Shown piece by piece: positions 34,251-43,522 of a stretch of 48,522 bases of DNA. This DNA comes from a virus. The notes beneath the pieces are model-generated. The model saw only the letters and a list, made by a program, of their open reading frames with translations. It did no database searches and had not been told where the DNA came from. A program made the translations under genes and the position numbers. Within the stretch, counting starts at the first letter, position 1, and every line of letters starts with the position of its first letter. The DNA is taken from IMG/VR virus record IMGVR_UViG_3300009506_000055, positions 1 to 48,522 of that record, one strand, 5' to 3'.

Positions 34251-34930
34251 GATATAGGGGATTTTCCAAGAGATATCTTAGGACCGTACTGAGACCATAA
34301 ATCTTCAAATAACTCCCGGTAGTTTTCTTTTGATATTTCATATATTTCCATAGCATTGTCATAACGCCCATATTTGATCAATGCCTTGTCCACTATCAAG
34401 ACATGAAAACGCTCAGGCATTTCCGGGACATCGCCATCTTCGGACAATTCAGACGGTCGTTCAAAATAATCACCATGCGCTGTGTATGATTGGTCTGGAA
34501 CTGGACCAAAATACAAAACATCACCATCGGGGTCTGTTTTTTGTGCTACTGAAATTGGCCTGTTTTCCGGCTGACTTCCAATGTTGTATGATTTTATCAG
34601 GTCATCGTAATCCATCGGGGTCAAATACTTTTCAGTAGTAACTCCGATGGATGTCTGATAGATTTTGATTGTATCCAACTTCCAGGTCTTCAATACCCCG
34701 GTAAGGTTTAAGCCAACCGGGGTATATGCCTGTTGACCATCGACTAAGGTAAACTCCTTTGTCTTGCGCATCCAAGGCCAATCATATTCATTTTGGATCT
34801 CAATCCAAGATTGGTTCACCCACTTGACAACCAGACCATAAATACCAGTCTGGCCCTTTGTGGTTGATGGCCCTGTTTCAGAAATTCCCGATTCCTGACA
34901 AACCATTTGCGCCAACGTTAAGAAGTTCAT
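34247..34930 (-). CDS. head-tail adaptor (tail tubular protein A-like)
   Basis: 227 residues. MNFLTLAQMVCQESGIS ... WVNQSWIEIQNEYDWPWM is the N-terminal pattern of adaptor or gatekeeper proteins next to portals and nozzles, with a later GD.YFERP ... MPERFHVLIVDKALIKYG. The gene overlaps the nozzle gene by 4 bp. The role is to join the portal to the tail tube. Confidence 0.65.
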   Translation of the reverse strand: MNFLTLAQMVCQESGISETGPSTTKGQTGIYGLVVKWVNQSWIEIQNEYDWPWMRKTKEFTLVDGQQAYTPVGLNLTGVLKTWKLDTIKIYQTSIGVTTEKYLTPMDYDDLIKSYNIGSQPENRPISVAQKTDPDGDVLYFGPVPDQSYTAHGDYFERPSELSEDGDVPEMPERFHVLIVDKALIKYGRYDNAMEIYEISKENYRELFEDLWSQYGPKISLGKSPIS

Positions 34931-34940
34931 TGCTCACCTA

Positions 34941-35489
34941 TTAAGATGGAGATGGGGATGGGGATACAGACGCACTGGCAGACGCACTGGCAGAAGCGCT
35001 AGGAGTAGGAGACACACCACTGAACTTTGTTGTGTCAACTTCCAGGCTCCCGGGCAAGGTTGCTAGACTTACATACTTGTCTGTAATACCAGAGGCTCCG
35101 AGATCCGTGGTACCCGCAGTGAACGTTGTTGCTGCTGCAGTTTGAACAAGAATAGCGCCAATTACTGCATAACCGTCTGCCGGGGTAGGCCACTCGATAA
35201 TGGCATCACCGGCCACAAGATCAGCCGTTAAAACCACGTTGCTTTTTACTGTTGCGACTGTTCCAGCCGCGTTAATCGTTACTAGATAAACACATGACGT
35301 AAGCGCTGCCTGTGCGACTGCTGCTGTCATGGCTATATTGTCCGTTGCCGCCTTTGCGTAAGACAGTCCACCGATAGTGTATACAATTGCATCGGTTATT
35401 TTTATTGTCCCGGCATTACTGCCCTCGTATATATTGGCAGGGGCATAGCAACAACGAATACCTCTTGGTTCGTTGACAGTTTTTCCCAT
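34941..35489 (-). CDS. capsid-associated paralogue A with Ser/Ala/Pro tail
   Basis: 182 residues. Residues 1-150 are homologous to the 151-residue protein at 35928-36383: shared EG(S/T)NA.TIK, TDNIAMTA, AAGTV, VLTADL.AGDA, TTDLGA. About 25 extra residues form an SPTPSASASASAS...SPSPSPS tail, the same low-complexity style as the giant Ser-rich protein. Position among capsid genes suggests a decoration or head-fibre subunit; the tail could be modified by the glycosyltransferase cluster. Confidence 0.65.
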   Translation of the reverse strand: MGKTVNEPRGIRCCYAPANIYEGSNAGTIKITDAIVYTIGGLSYAKAATDNIAMTAAVAQAALTSCVYLVTINAAGTVATVKSNVVLTADLVAGDAIIEWPTPADGYAVIGAILVQTAAATTFTAGTTDLGASGITDKYVSLATLPGSLEVDTTKFSGVSPTPSASASASASASVSPSPSPS

Positions 35490-35503
35490 TAGCTGATTAC
35501 TCC

Positions 35504-35917
35504 TTATTCGACTTTCCCCAAAACCTGGAAGGGATAGGCGTGAACGTGCCTCGTCTCCATAGTTTTAGGATCGTACAGTGTTTGAACAGCCTGTTCCAGA
35601 ACCTTCAGATACGGCTCAGGAAGATGCACTTCGACCCCTCTCTTAACCGCAAAAATTGTTCCGTTTATACCAATTTGAACAGGATTAGGCCCGTGCTTGT
35701 CCTCTGCAATAATTACCCGGTATTTAGGAAAATCCTTCATTTTACGGGGTACTAAGATCGGCTCCGGGGCTGCAATTTTTTCAATATGCTCCGCTATCCT
35801 TGAACGCAAAGTTTCGTCACGGATTGTCGGCGGCATACGAAGGCCCATTTCTTCGGTATAGTACCTTGTGAGTTCGTCACGGGTAGCAATTTCCGGATCG
35901 AAAGTGGAAGTGGTCAT
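35504..35917 (-). CDS. small head protein, 137 aa
   Basis: Not named. N-terminal helical TFDPEIATRDELTRYYTEE, then a beta domain with YRVIIAEDKHGPNPVQIGINGTIFAVKRG. Similar proteins with the PNPVQI-INGT-F motif occur between capsid and adaptor genes of podoviruses. It separates the two paralogues. Confidence 0.6.
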   Translation of the reverse strand: MTTSTFDPEIATRDELTRYYTEEMGLRMPPTIRDETLRSRIAEHIEKIAAPEPILVPRKMKDFPKYRVIIAEDKHGPNPVQIGINGTIFAVKRGVEVHLPEPYLKVLEQAVQTLYDPKTMETRHVHAYPFQVLGKVE

Positions 35918-35927
35918 GTTTTAACTC

Positions 35928-36383
35928 CTAAGATGAAATTACGTCTGCTGGCATTGTTGCCATTGATTGAAAGGTTTCGGTTACATTTGCAGCGCCAAGA
36001 TCCGTGGTCCCACTTGTAAAGGTAGTAGCGCCAAGCACAATCCGCATGTTAGCAATAGGGATATAGCCACTTGAAGGTTCGGGGAGCTTGAGATATGCGT
36101 CACCGGCGGACAAGTCAGCGGTAAGAACCTCTGTACCCTTAGTTATCTTTACCGTCCCGGCTGCATTGATGGAAATCAGGTACAGACAGGTGGTATTAGC
36201 CGCCTGTTGCGCACACGCGGTCATGGCAATATTATCTGTTATCGCCTTTGTATACATGAAGCCATCAATACAGTAATTGGTGGCAACAGTGGTTTTTATC
36301 GTGGCCGCGTTGGTACCCTCAAGAATAGTGGGATTCCCGAAGTTGCAACTCAGGCCATAAACATCATTTAACGTTTTGTTCAT
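35928..36383 (-). CDS. capsid-associated paralogue B
   Basis: 151 residues, homologous along its length to the N-terminal 150 residues of the protein at 34941-35489 but without the Ser/Ala/Pro tail. It lies just downstream of the major capsid gene, behind the hairpin at 36400-36427. A capsid cement or decoration protein is a reasonable guess. Confidence 0.65.
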   Translation of the reverse strand: MNKTLNDVYGLSCNFGNPTILEGTNAATIKTTVATNYCIDGFMYTKAITDNIAMTACAQQAANTTCLYLISINAAGTVKITKGTEVLTADLSAGDAYLKLPEPSSGYIPIANMRIVLGATTFTSGTTDLGAANVTETFQSMATMPADVISS

Positions 36384-36399
36384 AATCTTTCTCCTTACT

Positions 36400-36427
36400 A
36401 AAATAGGGAGACATTAAGCCTCCCTAT
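36400..36427 (-). terminator. partial terminator after the capsid gene
   Basis: ATAGGGAG pairs perfectly with CTCCCTAT (8 bp, 9-base loop) in the minus-strand RNA, followed by UUUAG. It lies between the major capsid stop and the next gene. The short U-run suggests attenuation, which would leave capsid mRNA more abundant than downstream genes. Confidence 0.6.
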
Positions 36428-36432
36428 CAACA

Positions 36433-37428
36433 CTAGGTCAAGTCTGTTGCGTTTGTCTCGATCCGAACCATCCATGACTCGTTCAAAACAACTGCAGTAA
36501 AATATGCTTTCCAGGAAACGTAGCCACGTTGCCCAAGGGGATCGGATTTACTGGGAGAGGGATTTAGAACTATAGGGGTTATCGCACCTGCTCCCTTCAA
36601 AGGTACCTGACCAAAACAGTTCTTGCCAATGATAATCAAAGGATAAACATCGGCATTCGACCCGGTTGTTGTAACCATTGTCGTAGTTGCTCCACCGGCA
36701 TCAGCCCATGGTACCATTAACGGTGTAAGGATAAACCGAACGTTTTCAACACTTCCGATTTCCTCTGGGACCAATGGCTTGCGACTACCGTACTTGGCTA
36801 CAGGAGTGAAACCTGTTAAGGCGCGAATATCAGCTTCAAGGTCGGTATGACCAAATCCGATAAAACCGCCCTCTATGGGTTGAGTTGCGTAATCCGTACT
36901 ACCGGACATCATCTTGGTTACAGGGCGAGCCCTTTGCGCTTTCAGATTTCTCACAGCAAGCCTTATATCGTCAAGAGCAATTGCTGCATTGGTAGAGCTA
37001 CGACCAGCGGCTCCGGAACAATAAATTACATTAGTTCCGGCTTTTATCACGCCGTAAATAATCATTTCGATAGTCTCCGCAGCTTGCTCACCGGACAACT
37101 CAGATGCATCAGCAAGAACCGGGTCTTCAGCAAGGTCGGCTACCTTATCCGTAATAATTGTTACCTCGCCATACTGTTCAAGAGTGGCAGGAACATCTTC
37201 GTATTGGATCTGCTGCTCTGTAGGAGTTACCCCCTCAATCAACGGCACTGTGGACACAGTATAAGGAACCGGCCTACGAAATTTTACCCCCTCTGCTTTA
37301 TTTTTAGGAATTGGCTTTGTCAGGCCAAACTTAGACAGAACCAAAATCGGTTCTGCATGATCCAGCATTTCATCTGCAGCCCACGCCGCCGTGCGCTGAC
37401 TGATATCCCCATATTTAGTTGTTGCCAT
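36433..37428 (-). CDS. major capsid protein, N4-gp56 family
   Basis: 331 residues. The N-terminal MATTKYGDISQRTAAWAADEMLDHA, the VPATLEQYGEVTIITDKVADLAEDP segment (about 78-102) and the central and C-terminal pattern match the N4-gp56-type HK97-fold capsid family of podoviruses. AGGAGAAAA precedes the ATG. It follows the scaffold by about 22 bp and is followed by the hairpin at 36400-36427. Confidence 0.8.
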   Translation of the reverse strand: MATTKYGDISQRTAAWAADEMLDHAEPILVLSKFGLTKPIPKNKAEGVKFRRPVPYTVSTVPLIEGVTPTEQQIQYEDVPATLEQYGEVTIITDKVADLAEDPVLADASELSGEQAAETIEMIIYGVIKAGTNVIYCSGAAGRSSTNAAIALDDIRLAVRNLKAQRARPVTKMMSGSTDYATQPIEGGFIGFGHTDLEADIRALTGFTPVAKYGSRKPLVPEEIGSVENVRFILTPLMVPWADAGGATTTMVTTTGSNADVYPLIIIGKNCFGQVPLKGAGAITPIVLNPSPSKSDPLGQRGYVSWKAYFTAVVLNESWMVRIETNATDLT

Positions 37429-37450
37429 AATAATTTTCTCCTAGCGAAGA

Positions 37451-38416
37451 CTAGAAGTAGTTATAACCACCACGTTCTGCCTTTCGCTTGTCTCTTTGTT
37501 TGGAAAACGCCTTGAATTCCGTTTCAAAGTCTCCATCATTGGTATCAATGCGTTGTCCGTGAGCTTTGGTTTCCAACGTGCGGCCTTGCTTGAGTTGTTT
37601 ATTTCGCTTCTCTATTACGGCGGCAACTTCTTCTTTTCCTGCTTTTTTAGTCGGCTGGCTTTGTCCATGGTATAAACCCAGTAAAGCAACAGCGTCTCTG
37701 CTATCATCGGATTCAAATAACCTTCGGACACCTGCAGACTGATCCAAGAACCATTCCTCAAAAGCATCTGAACTAACATCTTTACGCCAATCGGGGTAAA
37801 CTTTTTCCAATGCTTCGAGTTCCCTGGTTTCTCTGCTTGTTTGTTCCTCAACCCTTCTCTGTTCGGCTTCGGATAAAATAGGGGCCACTGTCTTGCTGAC
37901 TTCAGCCGCTACGTTCTTTTCAATTTGTACGCGCATCCGGGACAGTTTTTTTTCAAAAGCCTCCGCTATTTCCGGAAATGTGTCTTTAATATCCTGCCAT
38001 TCTTCATCATCCTGATCATCTTGTTCAGGTAGACGTATTTGCGCTATTTTTTCAGCTTGCTCGTTTATCTTTTTCTGGTAAGCCGAGACCCTGCCTTCCG
38101 CTGACCGGGCTTTGTGTTTAAGCTGCTGGTTCTCAGCAAGAATAGCATCTATATCAATGTCTTTGATATCGTCTAGTATCTGCTCACCTGTTTCCTTGCT
38201 ACCGGATTCTCCCCGCTCTTCCTCTTCGCCCTCCACCTTACCTGTTCCGGCGGCCTCCTGTTCTTCCCTTTGTTCCTGTTCCTCCGATTCCCCGGCAAAG
38301 ACACCTTGACTACGTTTTTTCGAAAATTCTTTGAAAGATTCTTCAAATTCAATATCCTGCTCTTCTTCTACTTGCGCCTGTTCCTGTTGTGCGAGTTCTA
38401 ATTTTTCTTCTGCCAT
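37451..38416 (-). CDS. scaffolding protein
   Basis: 321 residues from the ATG at 38416 (MAEEKLELAQQ), chosen over 38443 because AAGGAG lies 7 bases upstream. It is very acidic and coiled (long Glu/Gln stretches at 10-85, charged helix about 100-140) with a basic C-terminus (KRKAERGGYNYF), the layout of podovirus scaffold proteins that bind the capsid through their C-terminus. Location between portal and capsid fits. Confidence 0.7.
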   Translation of the reverse strand: MAEEKLELAQQEQAQVEEEQDIEFEESFKEFSKKRSQGVFAGESEEQEQREEQEAAGTGKVEGEEEERGESGSKETGEQILDDIKDIDIDAILAENQQLKHKARSAEGRVSAYQKKINEQAEKIAQIRLPEQDDQDDEEWQDIKDTFPEIAEAFEKKLSRMRVQIEKNVAAEVSKTVAPILSEAEQRRVEEQTSRETRELEALEKVYPDWRKDVSSDAFEEWFLDQSAGVRRLFESDDSRDAVALLGLYHGQSQPTKKAGKEEVAAVIEKRNKQLKQGRTLETKAHGQRIDTNDGDFETEFKAFSKQRDKRKAERGGYNYF

Positions 38417-38420
38417 GCGG

Positions 38421-38621
38421 TTACTCCTTATTGATAACGGCAATAGGTTTCTTTTTCGGCAGGAATAAAATCTCTTTTGCTAGACTTATCCGGCCTTTTA
38501 AAATCATGTTCTGATCATGATCCGTATAATCTGGATTTTCAAGAAACTCGCGATCAACAGCAAGGCTTGATTCTGCAAGCTCCTTTACCTCTTTCCATGT
38601 TTCACAATGTGTATCTATCAT
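38421..38621 (-). CDS. small hypothetical protein, 66 aa
   Basis: The start overlaps the portal stop as TAATG, so it is translationally coupled. Helical, no recognised motif. It ends 4 bp before the scaffold start. Confidence 0.5.
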   Translation of the reverse strand: MIDTHCETWKEVKELAESSLAVDREFLENPDYTDHDQNMILKGRISLAKEILFLPKKKPIAVINKE

Positions 38622-40771
38622 TACAACCCTTTTTGCTCAGGTCTCTTCGTCATAGCTATCTTGGCCTCTTGAGCAAGTAAATGTTCTTTACTAATGGTGT
38701 TTGCCTCTATCTCTTTCAAGCGATTCTCTAATTGCGCCATGGTTAGATTTTCCTGCGCGGAAAGCTCTATCATCTTCTCTCTTAAACTGTATTCGGCAAC
38801 AGCCATTTTAACTTGACGATCTTTCTCAGCACTTGCCATCTTCTCTTGATGTTGTGCGGCCATGAGTTCAAGTTTTTGTTGCTCTATGGTTATTTTAGCC
38901 GCTTCAAGCTGATCTATATCATCCTTGCCCTGTGATTGCTGTTGCAACTCTTTAAGCTCCTGGTCGGACAACAATATCTTGCCGGGATCAATTTGCATTG
39001 ACTTAGCCAACTCATGACCGACTTCTTTCCACTTGGTCATAGATGCCAATGGGGTATTAACACCAATCTGTAAAAAGTTGAGCATATTTTTGGCCTGTGT
39101 CTCTTTCAAGAGAAGTGCGCTCGTTCCCTTTGCTTCCGGGACCATGTCTCCTTTAGCTTCCTCGCGCTCTGAAAATTGCATATTCCAATCATAAAAGCGC
39201 GTAATCAATGGAATTGTTACATTATCATCCCAGTCCTTAACAACCCGGCGCATCATATCGTTTGCGGAGTTCATCAGGATCTCCATGCCATGAGCTGTTT
39301 GCGTGATATGTGAGGCTTGTTCTCCTTGAGCTATTAAAGGGAGCATGGTCTCTTCATCGGCAAATTGTCGTGCCATGGTCAGGATAGATTGCAATTCGCC
39401 TAAATGGGAGTCAATAGGAAATTGATGAAACGCCGCCCTGATATCCTTGGCCGGATTCTTCTTGCGCCACATCTTTTTTGAAGTTAGTTCCCAACTGATA
39501 ACGCCATTAACTGGAACCGGCTCAATAATAGAATCGTCAATGACTGTTTGGGGTCCAACAGCAAGCCCGGAATTGTCGTTTATTTTACGCCAGCATGAGC
39601 TGACAGTACTTTGCGGATTTTTAATTAGCCTTGGTACCCCTTCGCCAAAAATACATGAATCATCTCTTTCATAACAGAACACTGAATACGGCCTATCCTG
39701 CGTATCCATGGGGTTTAGAGAAGCCTTTATTACGATGCCTTGGCATACCCATATAATAGCGTCAATCTCAGGCATTAATCCTGTAGAATCTTCTACTTCG
39801 CATCCGCAAAGAGCTAAGTCTTCCACGTCAACAGGACCGTGATATTCCCATACTAGGTATTGGTTCTCTTCTATGGCTTGAGAATACCCGGCCATCTGGC
39901 GTAGCTGGCTCAGGTAAGAAGGCGGTGTGCTTGAAGGTTGTGTCTTTAATACTCTTATTACCTGCGATTCTATGAAGTCATCCCGTTCCAGCAGGCCGAA
40001 CATTTTCTTCCTGGTCATGAAATGGCGCTGAATTTCAAAGCTGCAATCTTCCCTGTTTGTCGCGGACAGGTCCGGAAAGTAATTCCATATCGGGACAGCT
40101 TCTACTACCGGCTTGTCTTCATAGGTAATCTCAAGAACACGAGCTACATTACCGTCTTCATCTGCAATCTTTCTCCATTTTTTATGTTTCTTTGTTTGAA
40201 TTATCGGACCTTTAATTATTCCTGTTCCATAGATACAGGCGGATCTAATGGTTTTTCTCCCGATATTCTCGTAATCGCATTCGCCAAGCTGATCTTCAAT
40301 TTCAACAGACATTAACTCGGCCCTCTTCTCTGCTTCCCTCTGCTCTTCTTCTTCCTTGGAAAGTGACGATTGCTCGGGAGGGATTGATTGTTGCGGTTGG
40401 CCTTGCTGTTGAATTTGTGATTGTGCCTGAAAACCGGGGATCTCTGCATTTTTTGTAGGTGATAATCCCCAGTTCTTATCGGACTGAAACAGCATCCCGG
40501 CTATTCTGGAATAAGCGCCTTCCGTCTTGTTTCGTGTTATATTAAAAACTATCTCGGAGTCATTGTCTTCAATGTTCGCCTGTTCCTCTGCAGACAGCAA
40601 CCCCTTTAGCTGGCGCAGATCTTCCACCCATCCGTCTTCGATAGGTTTACGATCACGTTCAGCCTCTTCGGCCTTTCTCTCTATTTCTCTGCCGAAAACA
40701 TCAAGAGCTTGCTCAATTTCCATAGAGCTTCGCCGTTCCTGATCTTCTTCGTAATAGCTAGTATCTTCCAT
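38621..40771 (-). CDS. portal protein
   Basis: 716 residues with an acidic N-terminus, a core with FNITRNKTEGAYSRIAGML (about 78-96) and central wing and stem segments, then a long coiled C-terminal tail (about 600-700, KITIEQQKLELMAAQHQEK), typical of podovirus portals. Twelve copies would form the DNA entry ring. It sits between the terminase and scaffold genes. Confidence 0.75.
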   Translation of the reverse strand: MEDTSYYEEDQERRSSMEIEQALDVFGREIERKAEEAERDRKPIEDGWVEDLRQLKGLLSAEEQANIEDNDSEIVFNITRNKTEGAYSRIAGMLFQSDKNWGLSPTKNAEIPGFQAQSQIQQQGQPQQSIPPEQSSLSKEEEEQREAEKRAELMSVEIEDQLGECDYENIGRKTIRSACIYGTGIIKGPIIQTKKHKKWRKIADEDGNVARVLEITYEDKPVVEAVPIWNYFPDLSATNREDCSFEIQRHFMTRKKMFGLLERDDFIESQVIRVLKTQPSSTPPSYLSQLRQMAGYSQAIEENQYLVWEYHGPVDVEDLALCGCEVEDSTGLMPEIDAIIWVCQGIVIKASLNPMDTQDRPYSVFCYERDDSCIFGEGVPRLIKNPQSTVSSCWRKINDNSGLAVGPQTVIDDSIIEPVPVNGVISWELTSKKMWRKKNPAKDIRAAFHQFPIDSHLGELQSILTMARQFADEETMLPLIAQGEQASHITQTAHGMEILMNSANDMMRRVVKDWDDNVTIPLITRFYDWNMQFSEREEAKGDMVPEAKGTSALLLKETQAKNMLNFLQIGVNTPLASMTKWKEVGHELAKSMQIDPGKILLSDQELKELQQQSQGKDDIDQLEAAKITIEQQKLELMAAQHQEKMASAEKDRQVKMAVAEYSLREKMIELSAQENLTMAQLENRLKEIEANTISKEHLLAQEAKIAMTKRPEQKGL

Positions 40772-42266
40772 ATCCTGCGCTTACATTCATTGGTGATTGG
40801 TATTGCTGAGGTTTGGGGAAAGTAGCGCAAAGGTCGGGGTCTTTTATTCTTGCCAGCCCATCAAGCAAATCGTCGTGGGACAGCACGGGAAATGCTTCCA
40901 GCTCTTCCTTTACGAACACTTCAACTAAGTCCTCTCTTTTCCCCTCGTAATTGGTCCTATAATGGTGCCGTGGCAACCAGAGACGGTTTGACTCGGTAAT
41001 AGGGATTAATTTACATATCCTGTCATGCTTTGATTGGTTTCCACCAACAGCGACAATATTAAATCTGTAGTTCCTTTGTTCCTGGACATATTCAATATGA
41101 GCTATATCGGACTGCATCCCGTATTGCTCATACGCCACGTCTACCGGGAGGTATTCTTGATGAAACTGCATTAAAAGATTGGTGCGCTCTGTCAGGCCAA
41201 GGCGGTCACGAACCATTTCGAAGACATAGTAATTTCTATCTGTGCCAAGCCCAATCACCCACATTGCCGTATAATCGCTCTTCTTTCGCTTTTCGTTGGC
41301 AGGGTCTACCAAGATATAGAAGTTGATCATATAATACTCTGGCGGCCTTGTGTAGTACCTCAAATCAGACGATTTGAATCCAATGACATTATCAGCTTTC
41401 GGATCTTGCAGGATTTGACACGAAAAGACAAACGAACCCATATCTCTCCGCTTCTTGTCCATGGTTTCCTGATGCCAAAGTACCGGTTTACCGTTCGGCC
41501 TACCGTCTTCCGTTCCCGGATAACGCCTCTCAACAGCGCTCTTTCGTTTGAGAATGGTTTTGTACGCATCATTGTAATGGTACCGGGTACCGATATACCT
41601 CACCCGGCCACCTTCTGCGCCAAGGTTTGTTGAAATGGCCCACGCGTTAACCACCTTCTCCATCATCTCGGGAGTTGTCACTGACTCTATAGTAACAACA
41701 TCATCATAAACCATAAGCTTGTAATGCTTCGATGTGGGCTGCCCATCAACTAGGCCATACGCTTCAACTGTAGCCTCTTTTGGATTGCTCTTTCTCTTAA
41801 CAATTATCCCTTTCTCTTCACTCCAGCTCAACGCCTCTTTTTTCGGCTCGCTGTACAAGATATCAGGGAAGAGGTACTTTAATTTTTCGTTAATCTCAAA
41901 CTCGTTCTTGATTTGTTTAAGGAAGGCTCTGGCGATTGGCTTGGTATGAGAGAAGATCCCAACTGTGATTTCAGGATCTATGAGAATATCCTGGATGGTT
42001 TTTCCGAATGTTATGATGGTTGATTTGTAATGCTCTCTTGCCCATAAGTCTAAGTATCCATCTGGTTCTAGTTGAACCTCGTTACAGCGATCAAACAACC
42101 AATCGCAATCAATATCTACCCTACCTATTACCTTTGTAAGCAGATAGAACAAATCCTTTTTGCATAGGTCGGCTAAAACCATGCATAACTGATCTTCGCC
42201 AAGAAGTTCAGCCTCGCGGATAATCTCAGCGTAGCTGTTATTTCTCTTTTGACGACTGCTCAACAT
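40758..42266 (-). CDS. terL: terminase large subunit
   Basis: 502 residues. LWAREHYKSTII (75-86) holds the R-x-x-x-K-(S/T) Walker A-like site, LMVYDDV (184-190) the Walker B, and YILVDPANEKRKKSDYTA (317-334) and SHDDLLDG (about 464-471) the nuclease acidic residues. It would power DNA packaging and cut concatemers. Overlaps the small subunit by 29 bp and the portal by 14 bp. Confidence 0.85.
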   Translation of the reverse strand: MLSSRQKRNNSYAEIIREAELLGEDQLCMVLADLCKKDLFYLLTKVIGRVDIDCDWLFDRCNEVQLEPDGYLDLWAREHYKSTIITFGKTIQDILIDPEITVGIFSHTKPIARAFLKQIKNEFEINEKLKYLFPDILYSEPKKEALSWSEEKGIIVKRKSNPKEATVEAYGLVDGQPTSKHYKLMVYDDVVTIESVTTPEMMEKVVNAWAISTNLGAEGGRVRYIGTRYHYNDAYKTILKRKSAVERRYPGTEDGRPNGKPVLWHQETMDKKRRDMGSFVFSCQILQDPKADNVIGFKSSDLRYYTRPPEYYMINFYILVDPANEKRKKSDYTAMWVIGLGTDRNYYVFEMVRDRLGLTERTNLLMQFHQEYLPVDVAYEQYGMQSDIAHIEYVQEQRNYRFNIVAVGGNQSKHDRICKLIPITESNRLWLPRHHYRTNYEGKREDLVEVFVKEELEAFPVLSHDDLLDGLARIKDPDLCATFPKPQQYQSPMNVSAGYGRY

Positions 42267-42813
42267 CTTCTCGTATGGATTCCTCCACCGCTTGAATCAT
42301 TTCAGTTAAGCGTGGGTCCATATTCTTTGTGTTAAAATTAACTTCACCTTCATGCAATTGCCGATCTACAAACATCTTTAAATGGCGACCAATCAATTCA
42401 AGAGATCCCTTTTTATCAATTAGCTTTATTTTCGTTGTTGCGGTCTTAATCAAATCCTTTGTTGTCTCTGTAACAACATCTAATCCACCTATAGCTGCAG
42501 CGACTTCTTCCGGAAGCTGATGTACCGGGATGAGATTGCCCGATTCATCATATAGCTGGCGGACATCAAAAAAGGCTAATCTGGCTAGTTCCTTTAAAAC
42601 CCGATCCTGGGTGATCAAAGTTCTTCTTGCCCTATTCTCAACAGCTTTGGCAATAGCTTCCTGAATATAAGGTTTCTTTAAGTTTTCAGAAGCTATCACT
42701 CCAGCCGTGCTTTTCGAATACCCGGCCCGAATAGCGGCTTGAGTACCATTTAAATCTACAAGATACTCATTAACAAATTGCTTTTGTTTGTTTGTTAGCT
42801 TTTTCTTTACCAT
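42238..42813 (-). CDS. terS: terminase small subunit
   Basis: 191 residues. LTNKQKQFVNEYLVDLNGTQAAIRAGYS (6-33) is the Terminase_2-type helix-turn-helix signature, followed by a coiled oligomerisation region and an acidic tail that would contact the large subunit. It binds the packaging site. Confidence 0.85.
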   Translation of the reverse strand: MVKKKLTNKQKQFVNEYLVDLNGTQAAIRAGYSKSTAGVIASENLKKPYIQEAIAKAVENRARRTLITQDRVLKELARLAFFDVRQLYDESGNLIPVHQLPEEVAAAIGGLDVVTETTKDLIKTATTKIKLIDKKGSLELIGRHLKMFVDRQLHEGEVNFNTKNMDPRLTEMIQAVEESIREDVEQSSKEK

Positions 42814-43007
42814 TAGTGCCTAAACATTCCTACCTTCTCCCTGTCGGGAAAACAAGGCTCGGACAAATCAACCTCTGATTGCCTGATACCACAATTTCTA
42901 CATGCGTTGTCAAACGAGTCGTCATATCCTGCTTCCCGATCACCAAAATTATGATGAGCTGAGAAGATGGTCAGGTTATCCATTAGGATGACAAGGTCAT
43001 GCTTCAT
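42813..43007 (-). CDS. small hypothetical protein, 64 aa
   Basis: The stop touches the terminase small subunit start. CRNCG and CFPD give a possible metal knuckle. Not recognised. It overlaps the upstream gene by 11 bp. Confidence 0.5.
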   Translation of the reverse strand: MKHDLVILMDNLTIFSAHHNFGDREAGYDDSFDNACRNCGIRQSEVDLSEPCFPDREKVGMFRH

Positions 43008-43275
43008 AAGTCACTTGGGTGAATGCCATATTTGTGTGAAACCGTACCTTGTTTATCAGGGAGATTGGATCAATGTCTTTTCGGCAAAGCAATGTCTCTG
43101 ATACCTCGCCAAGATAAATTCTTTCCCCGCTGCATGTTTTACCGGTCACAACAACTCTTCCATTACCGTCGAGAAATAAATCATCCTGGGAAGAATTGAT
43201 GGCCGCAACCATGCGTTCCCGGCTATCTTTAGCCCCTCTCGCAAAACAGGTGTTTTTCTTTTTAGCCTTATTCAC
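42997..43275 (-). CDS. small hypothetical protein, 92 aa
   Basis: A longer frame starts at a TTG (43326), but I prefer the GTG at 43275 (VNKAKKKNTCFARGAK), because GGAAGG lies 7 bases upstream and it overlaps the stop of the 52-residue gene. N-terminal basic stretch, then beta-rich (NGRVVVTGKTCSGERIYLGE). Function unknown. Confidence 0.5.
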   Translation of the reverse strand: MNKAKKKNTCFARGAKDSRERMVAAINSSQDDLFLDGNGRVVVTGKTCSGERIYLGEVSETLLCRKDIDPISLINKVRFHTNMAFTQVTYEA

Positions 43276-43426
43276 CTGAAAACCTTCCCTCGATTCCTTC
43301 AGGATCAATGTACGCGGCCCTCTCAATCCTCTTCCCTTTGATCCTGTCTCGTTTTTTTAAAATGAGTTTTTGCACCTTGCTAGTAGAGGGCTTGCTCCTT
43401 ACCACTCTTCTATATGTTTTTCCCAT
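43268..43426 (-). CDS. small basic protein, 52 aa, first gene after the terminator
   Basis: Begins MGKTYRRVVRSK, highly basic (KLILKKRDRIKGKRIER), probably nucleic-acid binding. It lies 15 bp after the terminator at 43441-43486. The ribosome binding site is poor, but the frame uses the gap exactly and overlaps the next start. Confidence 0.5.
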   Translation of the reverse strand: MGKTYRRVVRSKPSTSKVQKLILKKRDRIKGKRIERAAYIDPEGIEGRFSGE

Positions 43427-43440
43427 AATATTTGCTACAA

Positions 43441-43486
43441 AATAAAAAACCCGAAACCAGCAGTATGATTACTGCCAGAATCGGGT
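43441..43486 (-). terminator. strong Rho-independent terminator upstream of the late operon
   Basis: In minus-strand RNA ACCCGAUUCUGGCAGUA folds with UACUGCUGGUUUCGGGU: 6 bp, a 2x2 internal loop, 4 bp with two G-U, 5 bp and a 4-base loop, followed by U6AU4. It blocks transcripts coming from the cassette region. Late genes begin only 15 bp further on, leaving no room for a promoter, so antitermination or a regulated attenuator is implied. Confidence 0.75.
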
Positions 43487-43522
43487 GAGTTTATCAGTCC
43501 TTGCGGAGGATAAGTCAAGCCG

